64,000 bases of DNA from Cohnella sp. OV330 (GTDB lineage: Bacteria; Bacillota; Bacilli; Paenibacillales; Paenibacillaceae). The stretch is from assembly GCF_900112065.1 (NCBI RefSeq), contig NZ_FOKE01000010.1, positions 1 to 64,000 of the forward strand. The letters are read 5' to 3'. Each line of letters begins with the position of its first letter. Positions within the stretch are counted from its first letter, which is position 1. Below the pieces are notes generated by a model, which saw only the letters and a list, made by a program, of their open reading frames with translations, was not told where the DNA came from and ran no database searches. The position numbers were made by a program, and so were the translations under genes. This document shows positions 26,853-35,007 of the stretch, in pieces.

Positions 26853-28715
26853 TCACATCGCCTCCCGCTCTCCCGCCCCCTCCGTTGGCCCCGATTGCCC
26901 CGCAGCGCCCGAAGTCCCCGCGTCCGGCAGCCGGATATACACCTTCGTGCCTTCTCCCTGCACGCTCTCGATCCGCAGCCCGTAGGACACGCCGAACACG
27001 AGCTGGATGCGCCGGTGCACGTTCATCATGCCGATGCCGCGCTTGTGCCGGCCGCTCTGCTGGTCCGCTTCGGCCAGCTGATTCGCCTCCAGCTGCGCCT
27101 GCAGCAATGCGAGACGCGCCGGCGCGATGCCGACGCCGTTGTCCTCGAGCAGGATGACGAGGCTGTCATCCTCGAGCCAGGCGTCGAGCCTGATGTAGTG
27201 ATACTCCTCGAACCCGTCGGCGAAGGCGTGCTGGAACACGTTCTCGATCAGCGGCTGGAGCGTCAGCCGCGCGATCTTTTTCAGGAAGAACGCCGGCGGG
27301 ATGCGCACGTCCAGCTCGAACTCGCGCCCGATGCGGTGCTTCATGATCGTCATATAGTTGAGCACGTGCTTGAGCTCGTTGACGATAGCCGTCTCCTCGA
27401 GGTACGTCTGGATCGAATAGCGGAACATGAGCGCCATCGCGTCGACGATCTCGGTGATCTCGGACGACTGCTGGATGACGGCGTAGCTCATGATATTTTC
27501 CAGCGTGTTGTACAAAAAGTGCGGATTGATCTGCAGCTGCAGCGACTGGAGCTCCGCACGCTGTCGTTCCAGCTCGGCATCCTTCTTGCTCAGCTCGGTG
27601 CGGTACAGCTTCTCCATCAGCTCCGACAAGCTCGTCACCATCAGGTTGTAGCGGTCGATCAGCTCGTCCAGCTCGTTGTTCGCCTGCACCTTCGGGATCT
27701 TGACCCAGTTGCCCCGCTCCGTCTGGCGCATGCCGTTCTTGATGATCTGGATCGGCTTGGTGAGCGTGCGGCCGAACCGGTAAGCGACGGCCAGGGCAAG
27801 CAGCAGCGTGATCGCGCCGACCAGGATAGACGAGTAGCGAATGCTCGCGATCGGCCGCCGGATCTCGGCAGTCGGGATCGACACCATGAGATTCCAGCCG
27901 GTGTAGGCGGACTTCAGGCTGACGAACATGCGCTTCTCGCCCAGCGACGAGTCGACGAAGGAATGCAGCTGGTTCTGCTCCATCTTGGCGCGCAGCCCCT
28001 CGTCCAGCGGCTGGCCGATCTGCGACTTGTCCGGGTTGTAGACGAATCGCCCCTGGGAATCGACGATGGCGAAGAAGCCCCGCTGGCCGAGATTGATGCC
28101 CTTCCACAGCGTGGAGAACTCGTCCGCCCGGATCTCGATCGCGAGGATACCCTTGAACCGGTCGTAGACGCCGCCGTACACTTTGCGCGCCAGCGTGATG
28201 AGCTGGTTGTCGCTGTCGCTGAACACACTGTTGTTGATGATCGTCAGCCGGCCGTTGTCGTCGGTCTCCTCCTCCAGCTCTTCGAGCGTCACCCGAGGCA
28301 GCGGATCGGTTATAAGGCGAAGCTCGGGGTTCGGATAATAGGCGTAGTTCCCGTTGTAGTCGATCAGGAACACCGTCATGATCTCCGGCGACTTGAGGAA
28401 CAGCGGCTCGATGACCTGCTCCTTGATCCGGTGCGTCACCTCGTATCGTTCGTAATCGTCCGCCGGCGGCGCGTCCAGGAACGAGCGGATGTCCCCGTTG
28501 GTCACGAGCGACAAATGCGCGCGTTCGTACGAATTCAAATAGAGATCGGTGTGGTGTACGACGTTGGACACGATCTCGATCAGGTGCTGTTCGTTTTGCT
28601 TGCGCAGCTCGACGGACGAGTTGCGGTAGGAAAAAAAGGCGACGGACGCCACGGACGCGATCACGAGACAGGCCATGCTGACGAAGATGCTGCGGGCGAG
28701 CGACGGCTTCCTCAT
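26853..28715 (-). CDS. YesM-type sensor histidine kinase of the uronan locus
   Basis: The 620-residue kinase has an N-terminal membrane anchor (ARSIFVSMACLVIASVASVAFF) and a dCache-type extracellular sensor at about 35-300 (SPEIMTVFLIDYNGNYAYYPNPE). A second membrane segment (SSILVGAITLLLALAVAYRF), a HAMP linker, the His motif INPHFLYNTLENIMSY and ATPase motifs LEDNGVGI and RGIGMMNVHRRIQLVFG follow. The ATG at 28715 overlaps the regulator stop (ATGA) and gives the natural N-terminus; the open frame up to 29069 only shadows the regulator gene. It signals to the regulator at 28712-29728 to activate the PL6 and transport genes (inferred). Confidence 0.93.
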   Translation of the reverse strand: MRKPSLARSIFVSMACLVIASVASVAFFSYRNSSVELRKQNEQHLIEIVSNVVHHTDLYLNSYERAHLSLVTNGDIRSFLDAPPADDYERYEVTHRIKEQVIEPLFLKSPEIMTVFLIDYNGNYAYYPNPELRLITDPLPRVTLEELEEETDDNGRLTIINNSVFSDSDNQLITLARKVYGGVYDRFKGILAIEIRADEFSTLWKGINLGQRGFFAIVDSQGRFVYNPDKSQIGQPLDEGLRAKMEQNQLHSFVDSSLGEKRMFVSLKSAYTGWNLMVSIPTAEIRRPIASIRYSSILVGAITLLLALAVAYRFGRTLTKPIQIIKNGMRQTERGNWVKIPKVQANNELDELIDRYNLMVTSLSELMEKLYRTELSKKDAELERQRAELQSLQLQINPHFLYNTLENIMSYAVIQQSSEITEIVDAMALMFRYSIQTYLEETAIVNELKHVLNYMTIMKHRIGREFELDVRIPPAFFLKKIARLTLQPLIENVFQHAFADGFEEYHYIRLDAWLEDDSLVILLEDNGVGIAPARLALLQAQLEANQLAEADQQSGRHKRGIGMMNVHRRIQLVFGVSYGLRIESVQGEGTKVYIRLPDAGTSGAAGQSGPTEGAGEREAM

Positions 28716-29728
28716 TTGATGCCCATCTTGCTGCGGTATTCCTGCGGCGACAGCCCCGTCACCTTTTTGAACGTCCGCGAAAAATGCGGGTAATTCTCGT
28801 AGCCGACCTCGAAGGCGATATCGTTGGTCCGGTGATGCGGCACCTCGAGCAGCTGCTTGGCGAGCTGGATGCGCTTGGCGATCCGGTACTGGACGAAGCT
28901 CATCTTGTGCACCTTTTTGAACAGCAGGCTTAAATAAGGTGGCGTGATCCCCAGGTAATCGGCGACGTCCTCCAGCGACACCTCGCGGGTGATGTGGTCG
29001 TCGATATACGTCTTGGCTTTCTGCATCAGGTCCTGGCCGCCGCGGCGAAGCGCCAGCTCGTCGATCCACCGGAGCACCTGGACATATAACCCGATATAAC
29101 GCTCGTCGGTGCCTGCCGCGTCAGGCGCCGGCTCGGCCGCGGCAGGCGGCTCGAAGCCACGCTGCGCGAGACGCTTGCGGATCATGGACAGGCTGTCGTC
29201 CATCAGATTCGCCCACTCCGCTTCGGTGGCGGACGCGGCCCTGCAGTAGGCGCGGCACGCCTCGAGCTGAGCCTCCGCCTGCGGCGTATCCAGCGCCCAG
29301 ACGGCCTCGACGATGCGCTCGATATGCTCCTCGAAGCGGGCGATCGAGAAGGTGGACTCGCTCTTCGGCAGCAGCACGGCGAGCAGATTATGGATTTTGG
29401 CCGGTGTAAACGGTTTCAAAATATATTCTTTAACGCCATAAGAAATGCACGCCTGCGCGTACTCGAAATCGCCGTAGCCCGAGATGATGACCTTGCGAAT
29501 GCGCGGATACCGCTCGTGAACCTGCCTGCACAGCTCAAGGCCGTCCATCTTGGGCATCCGGATGTCGGTGAGCAGCAGGTCGGGCGGCGACTCTTCGATC
29601 ATCCGCAGCGCCTGCGCGCCGTCCGCCGCGGTGCGGATCGAGCCGACCGGCTGCGGGTACTGCCGAAGCACGGTGACCAGCGCCTTCACCGTCAGCGGTT
29701 CGTCGTCCACGATGAGAATATGCTTCAT
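28712..29728 (-). CDS. YesN-type response regulator with AraC domain, uronan locus
   Basis: The 338-residue product has a receiver domain (1-120, phosphoacceptor D55 in LLLTDIRMPKMDG), a linker, and an AraC-type domain at about 240-338 (SLEDVADYLGITPPYLSLLFKKV; NDIAFEVGYENYPHFSRTFKKVTGLSPQEYR). The ATG at 29728 follows GGGAGG; a TTG one codon earlier is less likely. It lies between the transporter and the lyase genes and is translationally coupled to its kinase. It is the likely activator acting on the three promoters that share the AAAAA...CGCGCTTAA motif. Confidence 0.93.
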   Translation of the reverse strand: MKHILIVDDEPLTVKALVTVLRQYPQPVGSIRTAADGAQALRMIEESPPDLLLTDIRMPKMDGLELCRQVHERYPRIRKVIISGYGDFEYAQACISYGVKEYILKPFTPAKIHNLLAVLLPKSESTFSIARFEEHIERIVEAVWALDTPQAEAQLEACRAYCRAASATEAEWANLMDDSLSMIRKRLAQRGFEPPAAAEPAPDAAGTDERYIGLYVQVLRWIDELALRRGGQDLMQKAKTYIDDHITREVSLEDVADYLGITPPYLSLLFKKVHKMSFVQYRIAKRIQLAKQLLEVPHHRTNDIAFEVGYENYPHFSRTFKKVTGLSPQEYRSKMGIK

Positions 29729-29751
29729 CAAGCGTCCCTCCCGGATGAACG

Positions 29752-29788
29752 AAAAAACATTTATTCCCTAAAGAATAAATGTTTTTCC
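29752..29788 (-). terminator. Bidirectional intrinsic terminator
   Basis: AAAAACATTTATTC and GAATAAATGTTTTT form a perfect 14 bp stem around CCTAAA with A and T runs on both sides. It lies 33 bp past the binding-protein stop and separates the transporter gene from the two-component genes. Confidence 0.85.
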
Positions 29789-29821
29789 GACTCTTGTCAG
29801 CCTAAACGCCCGCCGGCACGA

Positions 29822-31441
29822 TCATTCGCCCAGCTTGACGCCGTCCTTGCTGTTGTACCGCTCCGTCGCTTCCTTGATGATCTCGTTGCCGCCCTTCGAC
29901 CGCCATTCTTCGAGCACCTTCGGCCAGTCGGAGATCGGCTCCTTGCCGTAGATCATCTTGAGCATATGGTTCAAGATGATCGGCGGCATGTCGGAGAACT
30001 TCAGCCCTGCGTCGCTGTACTTGCCGCTCGCTTCAAGCTCCGGCAGGAAGGAGATGCCCTCGCGCCCTTCCTTCGTGACGACCGAATCGAACAGTTCGAC
30101 GACCTGACGCCCCGGCTCCGTCGTGGCGAGCAGCGTGCGGTTGAGCGCCGTGTCCTCCACCATTCGCAGAATGCTCGAGCGGAACTGCTCTTCGTACGTC
30201 TCCTCCGCCGTCACCGGCTGCTTGTATTCGACGTTGCCGTCCTTCAGCGTGTACGTGTCGCCCTCGATGCCGAAGTTGAAGAACCGGTCGCCTTCGTCGG
30301 TCATCATGAAGTTGAGCAGCTTGAGGATGGCCGCCGCCTTTTCCTCGCCCACGTTGCTGTTGATGTAGGTCAGGTTGCCCGTGTAGCTGTACTTCATCAT
30401 GCCGCCCTTGCCGTCGTCGCCGACCGGTGAAGGGATCATCGTGACGACCGCGTTCGGGTTCGCCGCCTTGGTCGTGTTGACCCACGTCGTCATCAGGTTG
30501 GCGTTGTGATTCCAGATGCCCGACTTGCCGGCATTGATCTCGTTGGTCCAGCGGTTGCCGTCGACGCTCGCGAAGTCCTTGGCGATCAGGCCCTCGTCGT
30601 ACATCGTCTTGTAAGCTTGCAGCGCCTTCTTCATCGCCTCCACTTTGAAGAATTTCGGCACGACCTCATCGCCGATTTTCTCGAACATCGTGCTGTAAGG
30701 CATGACGTCGTAGGCGCCGAAAATGAAGTCCGAGTAAGCGAATTTCTCGCGGAAGGCGAAGGGATGCTCGACGCCGTTTTTCTTCATCGCGCGCATCACG
30801 TCGAGGTATTCGTCGACCGTCTTCGGCACCGGCAGCCCCGTCGCGTCCAGCAGATCCTTGCGGATGAACGTCGCCCGGCGCGACTGGATCGACAGGTATT
30901 CGGGAATCGCGTAGATTTTGCCGTCATAGCGAACCTCGTTCCAGGCTTCCTCCGGAATCGCTTTCAACAAGTCCGGCGCGTACTGCTGCAGCAGATCGTC
31001 CAGCGGGAGGAACACGCCGCCCTTGACCGCGCCCAGCATATCCGTGCTGACCGGGTACATGCCCTGGATCGTGTGCAGCACGTCCGGCACGTTGCCGCCC
31101 GCGAACATGAGCGCGATCTTCGGCTTGATGTCGGCGTGGGGAATGAGCTTGATGTCGAGCTCGGTGTTCGTCAGCTCGCCCAGCTTTTTCACCCATTTAT
31201 CCTTGTTGATGTCGTCGCTGGCCAGCGCGTACTTGTTCAATGCGTCGCTCATACCGATCGAGATCTTGACCGCCTTCTGCGGCGCCGTTGCCGTCGCGGT
31301 CGCCTTCGCGGTCCCGGACGCCCCGCTTGCCGGCGCGGCCGCCTCCGTCTTCTCTTTGTTCGAACAGCCCGCCAGCGTCACCGCCGCCAGCGCCGCCAAT
31401 ATCCCCGCGTTCCTCCAACCCCTCAAAGCGCCTCCCGCCAT
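29822..31441 (-). CDS. LplA-type substrate-binding lipoprotein
   Basis: The 539-residue product is a lipoprotein (lipobox LAGC at about residue 25) with an Ala/Thr-rich linker and a large extracellular binding fold (KISIGMSDALNKYALASDDIN...; GKIYAIPEYLSIQSRRATFIRKDLLD). This long class accompanies LplB/YtcP permeases in Paenibacillaceae. It probably captures the oligomers released by the secreted PL6 lyase. The ATG at 31441 follows GAAGGGG. It has its own promoter with the shared motif and ends at a strong terminator. Confidence 0.92.
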   Translation of the reverse strand: MAGGALRGWRNAGILAALAAVTLAGCSNKEKTEAAAPASGASGTAKATATATAPQKAVKISIGMSDALNKYALASDDINKDKWVKKLGELTNTELDIKLIPHADIKPKIALMFAGGNVPDVLHTIQGMYPVSTDMLGAVKGGVFLPLDDLLQQYAPDLLKAIPEEAWNEVRYDGKIYAIPEYLSIQSRRATFIRKDLLDATGLPVPKTVDEYLDVMRAMKKNGVEHPFAFREKFAYSDFIFGAYDVMPYSTMFEKIGDEVVPKFFKVEAMKKALQAYKTMYDEGLIAKDFASVDGNRWTNEINAGKSGIWNHNANLMTTWVNTTKAANPNAVVTMIPSPVGDDGKGGMMKYSYTGNLTYINSNVGEEKAAAILKLLNFMMTDEGDRFFNFGIEGDTYTLKDGNVEYKQPVTAEETYEEQFRSSILRMVEDTALNRTLLATTEPGRQVVELFDSVVTKEGREGISFLPELEASGKYSDAGLKFSDMPPIILNHMLKMIYGKEPISDWPKVLEEWRSKGGNEIIKEATERYNSKDGVKLGE

Positions 31442-31478
31442 ACGTCCATCCCCTTCGCTATTTGTGTTTGCGATTATG

Positions 31479-31484
31479 ATCTTA
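31479..31484 (-). promoter_or_regulatory. -10 box of the uronan binding-protein gene
   Basis: TAAGAT on the minus strand, exactly 37 bp downstream of the CTTAA of the shared motif. No good -35 is present. Confidence 0.5.
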
Positions 31485-31512
31485 TCGCGGCCCGTTCGCC
31501 GCAGACATTGTG

Positions 31513-31537
31513 TTTTTTAAGCCGTGTTGACTTTTAT
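31513..31537 (-). promoter_or_regulatory. Shared uronan-locus motif (binding-protein copy)
   Basis: On the minus strand: ATAAAAGTCAACACGGC followed by TTAAAAAA. It aligns with the copies at 26339-26363 and 33511-33535, and lies 78 bp from the start codon. Confidence 0.6.
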
Positions 31538-31555
31538 TATACGGGATGAGGGCGA

Positions 31556-32458
31556 TCACGACTTGATCGAGCCGAGCATCATGCCCTTAATGAAGTACTT
31601 CTGCAGAAACGGATACACCATCATGATCGGCACGGTCGCGATGACGATGACGGCCATCTTGAGCCCCTCGGGCGACAGATTGGCGATGTCCGCCGCGGTC
31701 GTCGCGAGGTCGGACGAGTCGGTGATGATGAACTCGCGCAGCTTGACCTGCAGCGGGAACAAGGCGCGGTCGCTGAGAAAATACAACGCGTTGGCGTAGT
31801 TGTTCCAGAGCGCGACCGAGTAGATGATGCCCATCGTCGCCATCGCCGGCTTGGCCAGGGGCAGGATGATCTTCCATAGCGTCTGCAGCTCGCCGGCGCC
31901 GTCGATCCGTGCGGACTCGATGAGCTCCCCGGGAATCGCGAGGAAGAAAGACCGCATGACGAACAGGTTAAATGCGCTGATCGCGCCGGGCAGCATGAGC
32001 GCCCACAGCGTATCGAGCATGTGCAGCTGCTTGATGAGTAGATAGTTGGGGATGAGCGGCGCGTGGAAGATCATCGTGACGAGCACCAGCGTCAGCACCC
32101 ACTTGCGCTCCCGATACTCGGCCCGCGACAGCGGATAGGCGAGCGAAGCCGTCATGGCGAGCGCGATGAGCGTGCCTGCGACGGTGACGATCGCGCTCAC
32201 GCCGAAGGAGCGCCAGATGCTCGTCTGCCCGAGGATCGCCTCATAATTGCTCGTCGTGAACTCGACCGGCCACAGGTATACGCGCTGATCGCCGATGGCG
32301 GCGGCGCTGCTGAACGACTGCGCCAGGATGTTGAAGATCGGCAGCAGCATGATCAGGCAAATGACGGCCAGGATGGTTGGAATGACGTAGGATGTACCCT
32401 TTCTTCGTCGGATCGTGGATGAGATTGAGGTTGGCGTCGAAGTTGAAGCTGCGTTCAT
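31556..32458 (-). CDS. ABC permease, YtcP-type
   Basis: The roughly 300-residue product is the second permease, with six membrane segments and the EAA-type loop (ELIESARIDGAGELQTLWKIILPLAKPAMATMG). It ends ...FLQKYFIKGMMLGSIKS, typical of YtcP/MalG relatives. The ATG at 32458 follows GGGGGCC at good spacing; the ATG at 32473 would add five residues but lacks a well-placed ribosome site. It is coupled to the LplB-type gene (stop at 32477) and lies 115 bp before the binding-protein gene, which has its own promoter. Confidence 0.9.
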   Translation of the reverse strand: MNAASTSTPTSISSTIRRRKGTSYVIPTILAVICLIMLLPIFNILAQSFSSAAAIGDQRVYLWPVEFTTSNYEAILGQTSIWRSFGVSAIVTVAGTLIALAMTASLAYPLSRAEYRERKWVLTLVLVTMIFHAPLIPNYLLIKQLHMLDTLWALMLPGAISAFNLFVMRSFFLAIPGELIESARIDGAGELQTLWKIILPLAKPAMATMGIIYSVALWNNYANALYFLSDRALFPLQVKLREFIITDSSDLATTAADIANLSPEGLKMAVIVIATVPIMMVYPFLQKYFIKGMMLGSIKS

Positions 32459-32476
32459 ATCGGTGGCCCCCATTCG

Positions 32477-33439
32477 TTAGTACAGGCCTTCGCCAGTCGT
32501 TTTTTTGCTGAGCGCGTTGGCGCCCATGATGAGCGCAAGCCCGATGAGCGACTTGAACAGGCCGATCGCCGTCGTGTAGCTGTATTGGCCCTGGATGAGG
32601 CCGACGTCATAGATGTACGTGTCGAGGATGTCGCCGCGTCCGCCGTTGAGCGGATTGAGGAAGACGTACACGCGCTCGAAGCCGAGGTCGAGAAACTGCC
32701 CGATCTGCAGCAGGAACAGCACTGTGATCGTCGGGAGCAGCGCCGGGATCGTGATCGACCGGGTTTGCCGCCAGCGGTTCGCGCCGTCCAGCTGCGCGGC
32801 CTCGTAAAGGTCGGGATTGATGCCCGCCATCGCTGCCAGATAGATGATCGTGCTCCAGCCTGCGTCCCGCCAGACGCCCGATCCGACGATAATCGACCGC
32901 ACGTACGATTCCTCGCCCATGAAGTAGATCGAATCGACGCCGAAATGATTCAGCAATTGGTTCATGAGACCGTTGGTGGGCGACAAGATGCCGATGACGA
33001 TGCCCGCCACGACGACCCACGACAGGAAGTGGGGCAGATAGACCGCGGTCTGCACGAACCGCTTGAACAGCCGGCCGCGGAGCTCGTTCATGAGCAGCGC
33101 CAGGACGATGGGGATCGGAAATGCAAACAGCAGCGTGTAGCCGCCGATCGCGATCGTGTTCATCAAGATGCGGCCGAAGTCAGGGTACTCGAACATGCGC
33201 TTGAAGTGGGCGAACCCGACCCATTCGCTTTTCCACATGCCGGCGAACACATTGTAGTCTTTGAAAGCCATGATCGAGCCGAAGAGCGGCACGTACTTGA
33301 AAACGAGAAAGAAGAAGATGCCCGGCAGCGATATGAGGTACAGCACCATGTATTTGCGGTAATGCGCGTACCGGCTGCCCGTCCGGGCAAGCGGCCTCGG
33401 CTTGGTCCGCGGCTTGACCGCGCTCGTGCTCGCGTGCAC
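32477..33439 (-). CDS. ABC permease, LplB-type
   Basis: The 320-residue product has a basic N-terminus and six membrane segments (YMVLYLISLPGIFFFLVFKYVPLFG and so on). Its EAA loop is YEAAQLDGANRWRQTRSITIPALLPTI (about 205-231) and the ending ALSKKTTGEGLY is typical of LplB. The start is GTG at 33439 with GGGGGGA. It is the first gene of the uronan transporter and has a promoter with the shared motif. No dedicated ATPase is present. Confidence 0.92.
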   Translation of the reverse strand: MHASTSAVKPRTKPRPLARTGSRYAHYRKYMVLYLISLPGIFFFLVFKYVPLFGSIMAFKDYNVFAGMWKSEWVGFAHFKRMFEYPDFGRILMNTIAIGGYTLLFAFPIPIVLALLMNELRGRLFKRFVQTAVYLPHFLSWVVVAGIVIGILSPTNGLMNQLLNHFGVDSIYFMGEESYVRSIIVGSGVWRDAGWSTIIYLAAMAGINPDLYEAAQLDGANRWRQTRSITIPALLPTITVLFLLQIGQFLDLGFERVYVFLNPLNGGRGDILDTYIYDVGLIQGQYSYTTAIGLFKSLIGLALIMGANALSKKTTGEGLY

Positions 33440-33473
33440 TGTCCATTCCCCCCGTCGCGGTTGTGATGACTGA

Positions 33474-33479
33474 AGTGTA
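33474..33479 (-). promoter_or_regulatory. -10 box of the lplB-type gene
   Basis: TACACT on the minus strand, 38 bp downstream of CTTAA in the shared motif; no obvious -35. Confidence 0.45.
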
Positions 33480-33510
33480 CCGCAGGATGCCGGGAGGCTG
33501 GGATACCGGG

Positions 33511-33535
33511 AATTAAGCGCGCTTATCTTTTTTTA
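33511..33535 (-). promoter_or_regulatory. Shared uronan-locus motif (permease copy)
   Basis: On the minus strand: AAAAAAAGATAAGCGCGC followed by TTAATT. It includes the perfect palindrome TAAGCGCGCTTA (33514-33525) and lies 76 bp upstream of the GTG. Confidence 0.6.
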
Positions 33536-33610
33536 AGATCGGGGAGGGGGTTAAGCGTATCGCCGGCTACAGCAAGCAGCAGGATCAGCCCTCGACTAGA
33601 ACGACGTAGA

Positions 33611-33644
33611 AAATAACCCGGGAGCAGAAGTCCCCGGGTTATTT
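33611..33644 (-). terminator. Intrinsic terminator
   Basis: AAATAACCCGGG and CCCGGGTTATTT form a perfect 12 bp stem around a 10-base loop. It lies 68 bp past the azoreductase stop. Confidence 0.75.
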
Positions 33645-33711
33645 CATGCGATAACATGGTTGGAATATACAGCATAGATCGCCCGAGTCCTCGAGAAGGA
33701 AGCCCCCTTAG

Positions 33712-34344
33712 TTAGAAACCTTTGGCAACTTCCTTCGCATATGCAATTGCTTTTTCTTTAATAGCCGGAGCTCGCTCTTTTGATGCTGTTCCTTCAGCAA
33801 AAATGGCCTCCATAGAATGAATCCCATAGAACTGCAAAATCTTTTTCAGATAGCTGTATCCCATTTCGATTTCAGCAAGAGGACCTTCCGAATAAACGGA
33901 ACCGCTAGCTTGAATGTGTAAGGCTTTCTTGCCGGGCAACAGACCTACAGGACCATTTTCGGTATATTTGAAAGTCTTGCCCGGAATTGAAGTCGCATCC
34001 GTGTATGCTTTCATAACCGGTGGGATCGAGAAATTCCACATGGGGGAAACATACACGTACTTATCGGCAGCCACGTATTGATCGACAATCTCCTCAAGAC
34101 GAGCTACTTTTGACTTTTCAGCATCAGACAATTGACCGAAAGCTGAACCCGACCGAAGTTTTCCCCAACCACGTAAAACATCTGCATCGAATTGCGGAAT
34201 ATTCTCTTTGTACAGATCCAAATGAACAACTTCATCATTTGGATTTTCCTTACGGTACGCTTCAATAAATTCTTTGCCTACCGCGAGACTAAAAGATTCC
34301 TGAGGATCAAGGGGATGCGCGGTGATGTACAGTACAGTTGCCAT
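33712..34344 (-). CDS. azoR: FMN-dependent NADH azoreductase / quinone reductase
   Basis: The 210-residue flavodoxin-fold protein begins MATVLYITAHPLDPQESFSLAVGKEF and carries VSPMWNFSIPPVMKAYTD (FMN-binding loop, about 95-112) and IQASGSVYSEGP. AzoR/AzoR1 enzymes reduce quinones and azo compounds with NADH and protect against electrophiles. The ATG at 34344 is chosen; AAAGGAAG lies upstream. It is divergent from an HxlR-type regulator with a conserved N-terminal cysteine, and a palindrome sits in its promoter, the arrangement known for YodB-controlled azoR1. This region has lower GC than its surroundings. Confidence 0.93.
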   Translation of the reverse strand: MATVLYITAHPLDPQESFSLAVGKEFIEAYRKENPNDEVVHLDLYKENIPQFDADVLRGWGKLRSGSAFGQLSDAEKSKVARLEEIVDQYVAADKYVYVSPMWNFSIPPVMKAYTDATSIPGKTFKYTENGPVGLLPGKKALHIQASGSVYSEGPLAEIEMGYSYLKKILQFYGIHSMEAIFAEGTASKERAPAIKEKAIAYAKEVAKGF

Positions 34345-34408
34345 GATAATCAAGACTTCCTTTCTGTAATTGATTTAAGTACACTTTCAAGGTTGATCGT
34401 ATAACATA

Positions 34409-34427
34409 TACTTACTAATGGTAAGTA
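34409..34427. promoter_or_regulatory. Operator between azoreductase and HxlR genes
   Basis: Perfect inverted repeat TACTTAC-TAATG-GTAAGTA, containing the TACT...AGTA type half-sites described for YodB. On the minus strand it occupies the spacer between a possible -35 TTGCCT and -10 TATGTT for the azoreductase gene. Confidence 0.7.
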
Positions 34428-34480
34428 GGCAAAAAAATGTGGTATAGTATTAAAAAAGGTACTGTAAAGGAGGCCAACGT

Positions 34481-34840
34481 ATGCAAAAGAACCCTTTCCA
34501 GTGTCAATTCGTTGCGGCGCTGGATTCGATCGTCGGCAAATGGAAGCCGATTATCCTTTATCATTTGCTTCAAGGTAAGCCTTTAAGGTTCAATGAGCTA
34601 AGAAGATTGCTGCCCGATATCACGCAAAGGATGCTTACGCTCCATCTGCGCGATTTGGAGGAGGAAGAGCTCGTTAAACGAGTCATTTATCCGCAAATCC
34701 CGCCGAAAGTGGAATACTCCATCACGGAATACGGCATGAGCCTGTCTCCGGTGTTGGAAACCTTACATCAATGGGGATTGGCCCATGTTGAGCGAAAGCA
34801 GCTAAAAAAGGCGAAAAATGAACAAACAGAAACGGACTAG
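34481..34840 (+). CDS. HxlR-family redox-sensing regulator (YodB-like)
   Basis: The 119-residue winged helix protein begins MQKNPFQCQFVAALDSIVGKWK with C8 in the place of the conserved sensing cysteine of YodB/CatR. The DNA-binding region is LRFNELRRLLPDITQRMLTLHLRDLEEEELVKR. The ATG follows AAAGGAGG. It probably represses the divergent azoreductase gene and is released by quinones or diamide-type stress; this is known of the family and inferred here. Its stop codon lies inside the left arm of the terminator at 34829-34866. Confidence 0.9.
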   Translation: MQKNPFQCQFVAALDSIVGKWKPIILYHLLQGKPLRFNELRRLLPDITQRMLTLHLRDLEEEELVKRVIYPQIPPKVEYSITEYGMSLSPVLETLHQWGLAHVERKQLKKAKNEQTETD

Positions 34841-34866
34841 CGTTCAATATTACGCTAGTCCGTTTC
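34829..34866 (+). terminator. Intrinsic terminator overlapping the end of the HxlR gene
   Basis: GAAACGGACTAGCG and CGCTAGTCCGTTTC form a perfect 14 bp stem around TTCAATATTA; the stop TAG is part of the left arm. Confidence 0.8.
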
Positions 34867-35007
34867 ATTCTGTACCGAGTCATAGCAATATAACGAGGCG
34901 CAAGAGGCTCTATCTTGGGATAATGGCGGGTGGATCGGCTCAAATGACGCTCACTAGAGCTATATTGGAACGTCGGCGTCGTTAGACGCTGGCGCCCGGG
35001 GCCGCGC

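Noticed and set aside
26853..29069. Longer start (29069) for the uronan-locus histidine kinase
   Set aside because: The extra 118 residues only read through the regulator gene out of frame; the ATG at 28715 overlaps the regulator stop in the usual coupled way.
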